A DNA stretch of 64,000 nucleotides from an uncultured Pseudomonadales bacterium (lineage in GTDB: Bacteria > Pseudomonadota > Gammaproteobacteria > Pseudomonadales > Azotimanducaceae): NCBI GenBank assembly GCA_951813295.1, contig CATOTI010000002.1, positions 1,116,001 to 1,180,000 on the forward strand. Reading direction: 5' to 3'. The translations under genes and the position numbers were made by a program. The notes beneath the pieces were generated by a model, which was given only the letters and a program-made list of their open reading frames with translations, made no database searches and had not been told where the DNA came from. Shown here piece after piece: positions 53,786-63,262 of this stretch (the first letter of the stretch is position 1; every line of letters starts with the position of its first letter).

Positions 53786-53863
53786 GACGGACGAAATGAG
53801 CGTTTTGCGCCTCGACCCGGCGCGAAATATCCGCATCATGGGCGCCTCGACGAGGGAGGCACC

Positions 53864-54934
53864 ATGATCAAGACCATTGCCGTCATCGAAGGTGACGACG
53901 CGGCCCCGGAGGCTATGCAGCCGGTCGTCCAGTTACTCGACTCGATGAACATCGGCCTCGAGTGGGTCTATCCGGAGGTCGGTGAAGCCGCGGAGGCGAA
54001 GACCGGTTCGCCGTTTCCCGACGAAGCCCGCGCCACGATCGACAACGCGGATACGACCTTCTTCGGCTCGAGCAGCGGCTCATCGGGCGCATCGCTCATG
54101 TACCTGCGCTGGGGCAAGCAGACTTACGCCAACGTGCGGCCCTGTCTGCATCTCCCCGGATGCGCTTCGCCGTTGGCGAACCCCGAAGGCATCGACTTCG
54201 TGATCGTGCGCGAGAACCTCGAAGACCTTTATGTCGGCTGCGAGGGCCCGCTCGAAGACCTCGAGCCGTTGAACCTTCGCGGTCGCACGATTCGCCAGCC
54301 CGTCCACACGCTCGGCACGGGGAAGTACGCGATCAAGGCGATCACGCGCGAAGGCACCGAGCGTGTCGTGCGCTTCTCGTTCGAGCTTGCGCGTCGGCGC
54401 CACCGGCAGGATCCGAGCCGCGCCCCGAAACTCACCTGTGCGACGAAACACAACATGCTTCGCGGCAGCGACGGCTTCTTCCTGGAGGTGGCGGCCGAAA
54501 TCGCGAGCGAATACGACGACGTCGAGTTCGAATCGTTCATCGTCGACGATTTCGCCTGCCGAATGATTCGCGATCCGCAGGCGCTCGATGTAGTGGTGAT
54601 GCCGAACCTTTACGGCGACATCCTTTCCGACGCCGCCGGCGGCTTGGTCGGCTCGCTCGGGCTTGCCGCGTCGGGATGCTTTGGCGACGACTACGCCTAC
54701 TTCGAACCCGCGCATGGCACGGCCCCGGATATCGCCGGCCAGCACATCATCAATCCGACCGCGGCCCTGCTTTCGGCGACGATGATGCTCGAGCACCTCG
54801 GGTTCACCGACGAGGCTCGAAAAATAGAAAACGCCGTCTTCCGGGTGTATGCCAACGGGCAGGCGTTGACACCCGATCAGGGCGGAACGACCTCGACAGA
54901 AGATTTCTGCACCGCCGTGGCACGAGCGCTTTAG
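53864..54934 (+). CDS. isocitrate/isopropylmalate dehydrogenase family protein
   Basis: The product is 356 residues from the ATG at 53864 with GAGGGAGG upstream. Family blocks are VIVRENLEDLYVG, MPNLYGDILSDAAGGLVGSL, and FEPAHGTAPDIAGQHIINPT with the metal Asp residues in the middle one. It oxidises and decarboxylates a malate- or isocitrate-like 2-hydroxy acid with NAD(P)+. It lacks leuC/leuD or TCA neighbours, so a catabolic 3-alkylmalate or tartrate-like role is as likely as isocitrate. It is followed directly by an alpha/beta hydrolase gene with no gap. Confidence 0.9.
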   Translation: MIKTIAVIEGDDAAPEAMQPVVQLLDSMNIGLEWVYPEVGEAAEAKTGSPFPDEARATIDNADTTFFGSSSGSSGASLMYLRWGKQTYANVRPCLHLPGCASPLANPEGIDFVIVRENLEDLYVGCEGPLEDLEPLNLRGRTIRQPVHTLGTGKYAIKAITREGTERVVRFSFELARRRHRQDPSRAPKLTCATKHNMLRGSDGFFLEVAAEIASEYDDVEFESFIVDDFACRMIRDPQALDVVVMPNLYGDILSDAAGGLVGSLGLAASGCFGDDYAYFEPAHGTAPDIAGQHIINPTAALLSATMMLEHLGFTDEARKIENAVFRVYANGQALTPDQGGTTSTEDFCTAVARAL

Positions 54935-55714
54935 ATGATTCGCGAAGACCCCTATTGGGAGATTTACTCGGGCAACGGGCCTTACCTGCTGCTCGTCCAC
55001 GGCTTTCTGTCATCGGGCGCCCAATGGCAGCCGAATCTCGACGCCCTATCGAAGTTCTGCCGGCCGATCGTGATGGAACTCTACGGCCACGGACGCTCAC
55101 CCTCACCGACGGACGACGCGCGCTACCGGCCGGCGGGCTACGCCCAGGCAATCGACGAGATACGCGAGCGTCTAGGGGTCGAACGATGGTTCGTCTGTGG
55201 TTATTCGCTCGGCGCCGCCATTACCGCCAACTACACGCTCAGCCATCCGGAACACGTACGCGGCCACATCATGACCAATTCGACCTCGGCTTTTGCCGAG
55301 CCCGCGATGGTGGACCAATGGCGCGCCACCGCGGAACAGACCGCGACGAGCATTCGGCAAGGCGGTAAAGCGGCAGTCGACAAGATCGCCGTTCACCCGA
55401 AGAACGCCAAACGACTGCCCGAATCGGTCAAGCAGGCGCTCGTCGAAGACGCCCGGATCCTGAACCCGGAAGGGATCGCGCGGACGATGCAGTTCACGCT
55501 ACCGGAAGCCTCCGTGCGCAGCCGGCTGACCTCGAGCAGCGTACCCGGTCGGCTCATCTGCGGACGGTTCGAAGAACGCTTTCGTGATCACCGGAATTTC
55601 GCCGAAACATTAGCGAACTTCGATGTGGTGGACGTCGACGCCGGTCACGGGGTCAACATGGAAGACGACGACGGATTCAACCGCGCCGTCGAGGAGTTCA
55701 TCGCCGGACACTGA
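54935..55714 (+). CDS. alpha/beta hydrolase
   Basis: This 259-residue alpha/beta hydrolase has oxyanion segment LLLVHGFLSSGAQWQPNLDA, nucleophile elbow VCGYSLGAAITAN, and a catalytic His region VDAGHGVNMEDDD. The lid region is helical (about 120-180). It starts immediately after the dehydrogenase stop, so the two are co-transcribed. Substrate unknown; an ester or thioester is expected. Cytoplasmic, with no signal peptide. Confidence 0.9.
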   Translation: MIREDPYWEIYSGNGPYLLLVHGFLSSGAQWQPNLDALSKFCRPIVMELYGHGRSPSPTDDARYRPAGYAQAIDEIRERLGVERWFVCGYSLGAAITANYTLSHPEHVRGHIMTNSTSAFAEPAMVDQWRATAEQTATSIRQGGKAAVDKIAVHPKNAKRLPESVKQALVEDARILNPEGIARTMQFTLPEASVRSRLTSSSVPGRLICGRFEERFRDHRNFAETLANFDVVDVDAGHGVNMEDDDGFNRAVEEFIAGH

Positions 55715-55741
55715 CCATCTCGCCGTGACGACGTCGCGAGA

Positions 55742-56926
55742 TCAGTTCGTGATGACGATTCCTCGATCGATCAACGCGGCAACACGTTCGCGCGAGTAAT
55801 CGAGCGCGCCCAGGATCTCGACCGTGTGCTCGCCGAGTTGCGGCGCTGGCGCGTCCACCACCGTCGGAAGGTTTTCGAACCGTGCCCCCGGCGTCGCCTG
55901 ACGCACCTCGCCGAAACCCTCGATTTCGTGAAACTGAACCGAACCGTTCGCCGTCAACTGCTCGTGGCCGAGGAGATCGGCACGCGAAAGGATCGGCGCA
56001 CTCGGCACCTGGTTCGCATCGAGCCGCGCTAGGGCTTCTTCGCTCGTGAACTGTTTGATGCCGTCCGCCATCTCCTGCAACCGTTCTTCGGGATGCCGAG
56101 CGCGTTCCTGCGGCGTCTTGAACCGTGGATCATCGAGTAGGTATTCGCGGTCGAGCGCGCGGCAAAGCCCTTGCCACTCACTCTGAGAAATCGTCCCAGC
56201 CGTGATGTAGCCGTCCCGCGTTGCGAAAATCAGGTCGCGCGACCAGACGTTCGCCTTGGGATCGGATTCCTTTTCCGCATAGGTGAAGCTCGCCATCGCG
56301 CCGGGCCAGAAAAACGCGAGCATCGCATCCAACATCGAGACGTCGACGCTCTGTCCCTCGCCGGTTCGCTCGCGCTGCAGCAACGCACTACTCACGGCTT
56401 GCGCTGCCGTCAGACTCGTGACCTTGTCCGCCACGACCGTTCGCATCATGGCGGGTTCGTCCGAAATACGATCGGCCTGGATATCCGTCGCCCCGGACAG
56501 TGCCTGAATGACAGGATCGTAGACTCGCTGATGCGCGTAGGGCCCCGCGGGTCCGAATCCGCTGATCGAGACGTAGACGATCTTCCGGTTACGCGCCTTC
56601 GCCGCGTCGAACCCAATCCCCATGCGATCGACGACGCCCGGACGGAAGTTCTGCAGCACGACGTCCGTTACTTCGAAGAGATCGAGGATGACCTCGACAC
56701 CTTCTGGACTCTTCAAGTCGATGCAAAGCGAGCGCTTGCCTCGGTTGCAGGAGTAGAAGCCCGCCGGAATGCCGTTCTGTCCACCACCCGCGCGACGCAT
56801 CTGCTCGCCCGTGGGCGGTTCGACCTTGATCACATCCGCGCCCTGCTCCGCGAGGATCGCGCCGGCAAATGGACCGGAAACCATAGAGGTGAAATCGAGT
56901 ACGCGAAATCCGGCAAGCGGTCGCAC
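55742..56926 (-). CDS. CaiB/BaiF-type CoA transferase
   Basis: This 394-residue class III CoA transferase has VLDFTSMVSGPFAGAILAEQ, DVIKVEPPTGEQMRRAGGG, VVLQNFRPGVVDRMG and the likely catalytic Asp in RVYDPVIQALSG. It is the second such enzyme in the window. It is separated by three bases from the GST gene upstream on the same strand, so the two are co-transcribed. A role in activating carboxylic acids to CoA esters is expected. Confidence 0.92.
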   Translation of the reverse strand: MRPLAGFRVLDFTSMVSGPFAGAILAEQGADVIKVEPPTGEQMRRAGGGQNGIPAGFYSCNRGKRSLCIDLKSPEGVEVILDLFEVTDVVLQNFRPGVVDRMGIGFDAAKARNRKIVYVSISGFGPAGPYAHQRVYDPVIQALSGATDIQADRISDEPAMMRTVVADKVTSLTAAQAVSSALLQRERTGEGQSVDVSMLDAMLAFFWPGAMASFTYAEKESDPKANVWSRDLIFATRDGYITAGTISQSEWQGLCRALDREYLLDDPRFKTPQERARHPEERLQEMADGIKQFTSEEALARLDANQVPSAPILSRADLLGHEQLTANGSVQFHEIEGFGEVRQATPGARFENLPTVVDAPAPQLGEHTVEILGALDYSRERVAALIDRGIVITN

Positions 56927-56929
56927 GGC

Positions 56930-57589
56930 TCAATTCCCCTTTGGCTGGTTGATCCGGGTCGCGCTGATGAAGGCATCACGGCTCGTCATCCGTTCGACAT
57001 ACGCGGCAGTTTGCGCCTGAAGAGTCGCGCCGTAGTTGTCAGCCCACGTAAGGCACGTGGTCAGCATGATGTCGGCCAGGCTGAACCCCCAGTCCATGAC
57101 GAACTCACGACCACCCAGATAGCGCTCGACGACTTTCAAATGGCGCTCGACGTATTCGAAGCAGGAATCCACGACCACCGGACTCTCGCCATAGATGTGC
57201 GCGAGATCGCGGTGCCGGCGGACGATGTAGAGGCTCGTGGCATCCAGCTCCGCCAACGCATAGCAGCACCATTCGTCTTCCTTCGCCTGATCGATGGGTG
57301 AACTCGGCGTCGAAAGCCGCGCATCGCCGTAGCGGCTGACGAGGTAGCGCGCGATCGGGAGGCTTTCGGTGAGCACGAACGCATCGTCGCCACTCCGATC
57401 GACCATGCACGGGATCTTCTGCTTGGGATTTAGCGCCGTGTACTCATCGGTCAGAGTTTCCCCGGTACGGGGGCCAATGGCATGCAGCTGATAGTCGAGA
57501 CCCAGTTCCTCGGCCGCCCAGATGGGACGGACCGTGCGTGACGTGAAAGCACCCCAGAACTCGATAGGCGCAGATTCGGAAATTGGCAA
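56930..57589 (-). CDS. glutathione S-transferase family protein
   Basis: This 219-residue GST has an N-terminal thioredoxin domain with FWGAFTSRTVRPIWAAEELG and NPKQKIPCMVD, and a C-terminal helical domain with GFSLADIMLTTCLTWAD. The length is normal for the family. The S-R-T at the first helix suggests Ser-type glutathione activation. It lies three bases upstream of the CoA transferase gene. GST/CoA-transferase pairs occur in catabolic clusters where the GST removes or opens an activated group. Substrate unknown. Confidence 0.9.
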   Translation of the reverse strand: MPISESAPIEFWGAFTSRTVRPIWAAEELGLDYQLHAIGPRTGETLTDEYTALNPKQKIPCMVDRSGDDAFVLTESLPIARYLVSRYGDARLSTPSSPIDQAKEDEWCCYALAELDATSLYIVRRHRDLAHIYGESPVVVDSCFEYVERHLKVVERYLGGREFVMDWGFSLADIMLTTCLTWADNYGATLQAQTAAYVERMTSRDAFISATRINQPKGN

Positions 57590-57692
57590 GACGTTCCCCT
57601 TCGTCGTTTTGAGTCATCAGATATTCCACCCACATCGATCGCAAGGAGAAACCCAACCGTCTCCGTGCAGTCCGGCTGGCCTCGCCGGTCGT

Positions 57693-58073
57693 CTAGGTGA
57701 TCGAGCCCACGCTCTCTTCCCAGTTCTGGCCATCGAACGGCGTAATCGACAAGAACTCGAAACCGGCGTCGAGGCATCGCGCGTTGATGTCGTAGCCGTC
57801 CGGGTGCGAGCGCGGGCGAGTGAAAGGATGGATGCCGCACGTGGTGCAGAAGCGATGTTCCGCCTTGCCCGTGTTGAAACGGTAGGTCGAAAGGTGGTCC
57901 TCACCGGCAAGCAGACGAAAGTCTTCCGCCGCCGCGATGAGATTGATAAAACCCTTCTTCGCGCAAATCGAGCAATTGCACGCGAGCGCGCTCTCGGAGT
58001 AGAGCCGGACCTGAAAACGAACTTTGCCGCAGTGGCAGCCGCCGTCGAACCACTGACCTTCTGAGGAATCCAT
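57693..58073 (-). CDS. GFA/CENP-V family zinc-binding protein
   Basis: The product is 126 residues from the ATG at 58073, preceded by GGAAAGAGT. The track start is 26 codons too early and overlaps the divergent methyltransferase gene. Zinc ligands are in DGGCHCGKVRFQV, ACNCSICAKKG and CTTCGIHPFTRP. It is a second GFA-family member in the window. Function of this family is generally unproven beyond zinc binding. It is divergent from the methyltransferase at 58151. Confidence 0.88.
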   Translation of the reverse strand: MDSSEGQWFDGGCHCGKVRFQVRLYSESALACNCSICAKKGFINLIAAAEDFRLLAGEDHLSTYRFNTGKAEHRFCTTCGIHPFTRPRSHPDGYDINARCLDAGFEFLSITPFDGQNWEESVGSIT

Positions 58074-58150
58074 ACTCTTTCCGCGTTCTTCCGTTTTTGT
58101 GCTTCGTCGATCGAGCGTTAGCGTCATCGGACGCCACCAGGGAGCAATCA

Positions 58151-59134
58151 TTGCGACGTTTGGTATTTATCCTAGTCTCGATCGTGCTGTCGCCGCTCAT
58201 GCTTGTCGGGGTGATGATCTACATGTTCCGCGTGCGCAGAGCGCTGAAGCGGCGCGGTGTCGACGGAACCACCTACGAGCCTTTCACCGCTCGCTTGGTC
58301 ATGCACGACGTCGGGACGAGAAGCGATCCGGTCGCCCGGCGTCTGGCATCGCGCCTGACGGTCACCGGTCCACCCGTCTGGGCCCTCTTCGGATTGCCCA
58401 TGCGATCGGCCGCTCATTTGTCAGGTCATGTCCCCACGGTTTTCGATTTCCCACCGGGCAAGCCCCACAAGCTGATGTCCGTGATGGCGCTACGGGCCGA
58501 GTTCTTCGATCGCACGTTGGAATCCGCGAGCGGCGACGTAGCACAGGTCGTGATCCTCGGGGCCGGCTGGGACACACGTGCCTATAACGCGATCTACTCG
58601 AAGCTTCGCTTCTTCGAAGTCGATGAACCGGCCACGCAACAGGAGAAACGGGAAGCGCTCGCCAGCGCCGCGATCGACGCCAGCCACGTCACGTTCGTAC
58701 CCCTCGACTTCAATGAGAAGTCATGGCGCGACGAGCTCGTTCGCGCCGGCTTTGATCCAGATCTACCGACCTACGTGATCTGGGAAGGCGTCTCGATGTA
58801 CCTCGATCAGAAAGTGATCGAGGAAACCCTCCAAACCGTCGCGGGACTCGCGCCCGGCAGCATGATCGCTTTCGACTACCTGCCACGGGAACTCTTCACG
58901 AGCGGCGGGTTCTACGGCTTGATCGGACGCTACATGAAGTTCGGCTTCGGCCTCTTGTATGGAACCGAGTTCAAACTGTTCTTCCCCGGCGGCGGAGATG
59001 CCCGCGATGAAGTCGCGAGCATCCTGAAAGGTCAGAACCTCGAACTCCGCGACTTCGAAGTGCTGGCCTACCGGACCCAGTACCCCGCCTACGGATTCGT
59101 GCTGGCCAACAACGTATCCGCGACGCGCGAGTAG
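58151..59134 (+). CDS. class I SAM-dependent methyltransferase (TIGR00027/LCMT-like)
   Basis: The product is 327 residues from a TTG at 58151 with GGGAG seven bases upstream. An N-terminal hydrophobic helix (RLVFILVSIVLSPLMLVGVM) anchors it to the membrane. The TIGR00027 family core follows: AQVVILGAGWDTRAYN (SAM motif I), FFEVDEPATQQEKREAL, and VIWEGVSMYLDQKVIEETL. Relatives are O-methyltransferases of unknown substrates, common in actinobacteria and some proteobacteria. The membrane anchor is unusual. Confidence 0.88.
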   Translation: MRRLVFILVSIVLSPLMLVGVMIYMFRVRRALKRRGVDGTTYEPFTARLVMHDVGTRSDPVARRLASRLTVTGPPVWALFGLPMRSAAHLSGHVPTVFDFPPGKPHKLMSVMALRAEFFDRTLESASGDVAQVVILGAGWDTRAYNAIYSKLRFFEVDEPATQQEKREALASAAIDASHVTFVPLDFNEKSWRDELVRAGFDPDLPTYVIWEGVSMYLDQKVIEETLQTVAGLAPGSMIAFDYLPRELFTSGGFYGLIGRYMKFGFGLLYGTEFKLFFPGGGDARDEVASILKGQNLELRDFEVLAYRTQYPAYGFVLANNVSATRE

Positions 59135-59216
59135 CGATGTTTTGCGAGTACCGCCGCATGAGCGAGATCGTCAAGATGTGACAAGGATCCGGCTTCCCTG
59201 GTAGACAGGTCCCCCC

Positions 59217-60995
59217 ATGGACATCTATTCGACCGCGATCGCGATCAGCGTGATCCTATATCTGCTCGTGGGGAACTACGCCGGCCGGCGCGTCAAAGGG
59301 CTCGACGACTACTTTGTGGCCGGACGTCAGGCGCCGACGGTACTCATCGTCGGCACACTGACCGCGAGCTTCCTCAGCACCAACACGTTCCTCGCCGAAA
59401 CGGGAATGGCGTATACGTTCTGGGCGGGGCCGTGGATTCTTTTCCCGCCGCTGATGGTGATGGGCTATATCTACGGCGCGCTCTTCTTCGGGCGCTACCT
59501 GCGGCGTAGCCGGGCGATCACGGTCGCCGATTTTCTCGGCCAGCGCTTCGACCGCCGGGTTCAGATCGTCGCGGGACTGACGATCGTGCTCGGGCTCGGC
59601 GGCTATCTCCTGGCGGTGACCCAGGGCGCCGCGGTGATCCTGTCCGACCTCACGCCGCTCTCCTATACGTGGGCCCTCATCATTTCGTGGGCGAGCTACA
59701 CCGCCTTCACGATCTATTCCGGCTCACGCGGCGTCGTGCTGACCGACACGATGATGTTCTTCCTCTTCGCCACCGTGACGCTCTTTGGGCTGATCTACAT
59801 CGTCGATCACCACGGCGGCTGGGCGAGCGCGTTCGAAGGACTGGTCACGCTCGAGGAAAAACCCGACCTCATGGCCTGGCACGGCATGACCGGCCCGGAC
59901 ATGCAGTGGGAGACACCGTTCGACATGGCGATCTGGCAGATCGTCATCGCGCTGGCGTGGGGATTGGTCGTCGCGATCAGCCCCTGGCAATCGAGCCGCT
60001 ACCTGATCGCAAAGAACGAGCAAGTCGTCATCCGATCGGCCTGCATCGCGGCCGTCACGATCGTCTCGATCCAGGTGGGACTCTACGCGACCGCGGCGAC
60101 GGTCAACCTGACGAAACCCGACATCGAGCCGATGGAAAGCACGATGATCTGGGCGGCGACGAATATCCTGCCCTCGTGGCTGGGCGCTTTGATGCTGGCG
60201 GGACTCATGGCGGCCGCGTTGTCGTCAGCGACGACCTTTCTTTCACTCGTCGGATTCAGCTTGAGTCACGACATCCTGCCGCGGCGGCACGGCCTCTCCA
60301 CTGACGAACGGATGCTCCGCTTCAGTCGCTTGATGATGCTGCTCGTCGGCGTGGTCGTTCTCGTGATCGCGCTCGTGACCCCGCTCTCCATCTGGCTCAT
60401 CACCAACGTCGTCGGGCCGAGCTTTGCTTCGTCCTGGGGACCGGTCGCGTTCATGAGTGTGTGGAGCGATCGGATCACGTCGAAGGCGGCATTCTGGGGA
60501 ATGATCGTCGGCTTTGTGCTGAACGTCGTGCCGCGTCTCATGGAGATCGCGGGATGGATCTCCTTGCCGGTCTACCTGCATCCGATCGTCATCGGCAGCG
60601 TCTCCGGTCTCGCGGTGATTCTCTTCCTGTCGCGACGCGGCACCGTCACCGACGGCGAACGGAAGTTCCGCCTGGGCTTACACGTCGTACCGGAAGGGGA
60701 AAAGAGCACCAAGTCGACACACCGCACGACGTGGGCCGCGTGGCTGCTCGCCGCCTTCGGCATCTCCGTCGCCATCTTTTTCTCGACGAGTTACGTCGAG
60801 CCTTACCAGACGCTGACAGACTCACTCGACGATGGCGGGATCGACTGGTTCACCGGCGAAGGCATCGAGGCGATCGCTTGGGCGGTGGTGTGCACCTCGT
60901 TCGCGTTTTTGGCCCACTTCACCGTCAAACGCTCGTACGCGAAGCGGTCGGACGCGGAAGCCGGGGAGATCGATTCTCGATCGCCGGGTGGTTGA
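59217..60995 (+). CDS. sodium:solute symporter (SSS) family transporter
   Basis: This 592-residue protein has 13 or more hydrophobic segments, starting IYSTAIAISVILYLLVGNYA, with the loop GRRVKGLDDYFVAGRQ typical of SSS family symporters. A C-terminal extension adds further helices (WAAWLLAAFGISVAIFFSTS, EAIAWAVVCTSFAFLAHF). The substrate may be a sugar, amino acid, or organic acid. No regulator adjacent. Confidence 0.93.
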   Translation: MDIYSTAIAISVILYLLVGNYAGRRVKGLDDYFVAGRQAPTVLIVGTLTASFLSTNTFLAETGMAYTFWAGPWILFPPLMVMGYIYGALFFGRYLRRSRAITVADFLGQRFDRRVQIVAGLTIVLGLGGYLLAVTQGAAVILSDLTPLSYTWALIISWASYTAFTIYSGSRGVVLTDTMMFFLFATVTLFGLIYIVDHHGGWASAFEGLVTLEEKPDLMAWHGMTGPDMQWETPFDMAIWQIVIALAWGLVVAISPWQSSRYLIAKNEQVVIRSACIAAVTIVSIQVGLYATAATVNLTKPDIEPMESTMIWAATNILPSWLGALMLAGLMAAALSSATTFLSLVGFSLSHDILPRRHGLSTDERMLRFSRLMMLLVGVVVLVIALVTPLSIWLITNVVGPSFASSWGPVAFMSVWSDRITSKAAFWGMIVGFVLNVVPRLMEIAGWISLPVYLHPIVIGSVSGLAVILFLSRRGTVTDGERKFRLGLHVVPEGEKSTKSTHRTTWAAWLLAAFGISVAIFFSTSYVEPYQTLTDSLDDGGIDWFTGEGIEAIAWAVVCTSFAFLAHFTVKRSYAKRSDAEAGEIDSRSPGG

Positions 60996-61150
60996 TCGGA
61001 CTCATCGACGCCAATCCACGTTCTAGCTAGCGACGCGACAGCCTTTGAGACCACAACCCGAAGCGGACATGCTCGTCGCAGACGCTGGAAGCTTTGAAAC
61101 GCCACATCGCACCCAACGCGGCCGTTCAGCGGCGTAGGATCTCGGCGGTC

Positions 61151-61954
61151 ATGACTGCGCTGCCCCAAGGACGCAAGAGCCGCGTGGAGATCCTTCCCGA
61201 CGGGAAGTCGGTGAGGAAGACCTACAACCGCGAAGGAGTTCCGTCCGGCAAGTATGCCCGCGAGGTAGGTTTCTACCTTCACTTAGGCGCTTCAGAACGG
61301 CTCCCTGACCTGATTGATCACGAACCCGACCAACACATCGTGGTATCGCTCGTCGCCGGCGAGCGCGTTGCAGACATCGCACACGACGAAGGTCGCCAAC
61401 GAGACCTCTCACACGACTACGCATCGGCAATTGCTGATTTGTTCGCTGATCGACAGGTTGATCCCGAGATCAAGGCACAGAACTACCTCGGACGCGGAGC
61501 GAGCGAGAACCGGGACCGCTTGGTCGCGTCCCTGACGTCGTTGGCAACGGCCCTGGGGCACCCAATCATCGAATCACTGATCGAGAGGGTCTCCGACATC
61601 GAGATTACGGAAGAGCTTCTGATCAAGCTGGACTGGAATGCCGGCAATACATTCGTGCGGCACGGCCGTATCCACAAGTTCATCGACTTCGAACAGGCTT
61701 TCATCGGCACGCGCGAGATTCTGGTTGGGATCCTGCTACACAACCCCGTGTGGCACGCACCAACACTCTTCGCCGAAATGCGCCGATCCGGCTTTTTTCA
61801 CGATAGAGCAGACGGAATTCTGGCCTATCTCAGTTACGCCCTTGGTGCGGTCATAGCTGATTCCGTTGAGCGTTCTGGTGCTCCCTGGGCCCCCGATCGC
61901 TTGGAGCGCGCCTATCAAAAACATGTCATGGATCGGTTCGAGGCATTGATGTGA
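61151..61954 (+). CDS. protein-kinase-fold (APH/LPS-kinase-like) protein
   Basis: The product is 267 residues from the ATG at 61151; the track start at 61094 is 19 codons too early. The small lobe has SRVEILPDGKSVRKTYNR, and the catalytic region reads LIKLDWNAGNTFVRHG with IHKFIDFEQAF, matching the D-(x)4-N and D-F/Y-x elements of aminoglycoside-phosphotransferase and Kdo/heptose kinase-like enzymes. The activation-Lys is in KTYNREG. It may phosphorylate a small molecule or a sugar. It heads the right-end region of irregular genes. Confidence 0.72.
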   Translation: MTALPQGRKSRVEILPDGKSVRKTYNREGVPSGKYAREVGFYLHLGASERLPDLIDHEPDQHIVVSLVAGERVADIAHDEGRQRDLSHDYASAIADLFADRQVDPEIKAQNYLGRGASENRDRLVASLTSLATALGHPIIESLIERVSDIEITEELLIKLDWNAGNTFVRHGRIHKFIDFEQAFIGTREILVGILLHNPVWHAPTLFAEMRRSGFFHDRADGILAYLSYALGAVIADSVERSGAPWAPDRLERAYQKHVMDRFEALM

Positions 61955-62016
61955 ACGTCCGCATTTGGCGGACGGCCGATGTGCGCTCTCGACCCGAAGG
62001 CGACATTCGCCGCTCC

Positions 62017-62802
62017 CTAACTCCGCCACCTCTCCGTTTCGCGCAGCGTGGCGACCACTCTCACAAACCCGAGGGTCCTGCCGGCGTCTGTCTCCACCAT
62101 CTCTGCATCGCCCTTCACACCCGCCGCCTCCTCGCAGACGCGATCCCAGTGGGCCCAGAACTTCCAACCGTCTTGGAGCCAGTCTGCGGTCTGCACGTCG
62201 AACTTGCCGATTCGATCCCAGTGCCGAGACCACCAGTCCGGGGAGTGAAACGAGGCGAAATCCCAAGCCCAACCTGGTTGTAGATGTTCCGGAGGATCAC
62301 GCTCGAACTCCCTGAGGAGACCAGGAGAAACGATCCCGATTTGTCCGCCTTTCTTGAGAAACGGCGCGAGATTGCCGAGATAGAGATCGTCGGTGCCAAA
62401 ATAGTGGAAGGCATCAAGGCTAACGATTACGTCAAAGAACGCTTCTTCGTAGGGTAAGGAATGCGCTTCGGCGTGAACCGCGTGAATCTGATGGGTCAAG
62501 CCGGCTTCGCGAATCCGAGTCTCGTTGACTGACGCGGGTATCCACAGGTCGTTTGCCCACACTTCGACGCTAAATTCCCGGGCGAGAAAGATTGAGCTCA
62601 TGGCTTTGCCGCAGCCCAGATCAAGAACCTTCATCCCCGGCTTCAGCTCAAGTGCTTCGGATAGGAACTCGGTAATCCAGACCGCATTAGGTCCCATGGA
62701 ATTCGCGATCATCCAATCGCGGTCGTACTTCGTTGATCGAGGAAAGCGCTCACGCGCAAAAGAGTCGTCTAGCTGCACAGTAATGGTCTCCACGCGGCCC
62801 AC
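62017..62802 (-). CDS. SAM-dependent methyltransferase
   Basis: This 261-residue class I methyltransferase has motif I MKVLDLGCGKAMSSIF, motif II EVWANDLWIPAS, and motif IV-like FFDVIVSLDAFHYFG. The N-terminal region contains FPRSTKYDRDWMIANSMGPN, as in ubiquinone/menaquinone- and cyclopropane-fatty-acid-like families. Target unknown. It is convergent with the kinase-like gene 62 bases away. The region to its right is decayed. Confidence 0.87.
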   Translation of the reverse strand: MGRVETITVQLDDSFARERFPRSTKYDRDWMIANSMGPNAVWITEFLSEALELKPGMKVLDLGCGKAMSSIFLAREFSVEVWANDLWIPASVNETRIREAGLTHQIHAVHAEAHSLPYEEAFFDVIVSLDAFHYFGTDDLYLGNLAPFLKKGGQIGIVSPGLLREFERDPPEHLQPGWAWDFASFHSPDWWSRHWDRIGKFDVQTADWLQDGWKFWAHWDRVCEEAAGVKGDAEMVETDAGRTLGFVRVVATLRETERWRS

Positions 62803-63038
62803 CGCAATTTGGCGAACGGGACGTAAATGTTGGTGATGGTTACCCGTCGAGAAGCGTGGTGAACGATAGCCGGCATGCTAGGAAGCTATATCGCCTGCGT
62901 CTCCTGAATTACGGCGACGACACTCATAAACTAACCCCTATTTCCATTGAGAAGGCGCACAGGATATCGGTTTCGAGTGACCGCACCTGCCCGATGGCAG
63001 ACGTCCGCTACCGACCCCAAAGTGAACGACGGGAAGCC
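62803..63038. other. 236-bp stretch without a supported gene
   Basis: The 135-aa track ORF starting at 62856 crosses this segment but its first 60 residues match nothing and no ribosome site precedes it. I see no repeats, hairpins or RNA gene here. Confidence 0.5.
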
Positions 63039-63262
63039 ATGGATCAGACGAACGACGAGCAACTACGCATCATTGACGAGATTAGCGAGTCTCTTTCGCT
63101 AAGCAGCGTGCCGCACTGGTCGTTCGGTGGCTGCGCCGAGACTTCGCTGCCCACGAGATCTGAAGCACGTCGACTTAGTTGTCTGATCCGATGTGACAGC
63201 TGCAAAAAAGACCTTCTCGACGCTTGGCTACGAAAGTGGGCAGCGACACTTCCACGACGATA
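63039..63262 (+). pseudogene. degraded nucleotidyltransferase-like gene
   Basis: From the ATG at 63039 (GGGAAG upstream) the frame gives DQTNDEQLRIIDEISESL then VPHWSFGG, an N-terminus like small aminoglycoside-nucleotidyltransferase-fold proteins. The family pattern then continues in another frame, DLKHVDLVV, a stop, then SDVTAAKKTFSTLGYESGQ and RHFHDDNPW. At least one frameshift and one internal stop are needed to join them, so the gene is dead. The end runs into the hydrolase fragment. Confidence 0.6.

Noticed and set aside
56171-57301. 376-aa plus-strand ORF opposite the CoA transferase and GST genes
   Set aside because: Crosses two well-supported genes in antisense; no family features.
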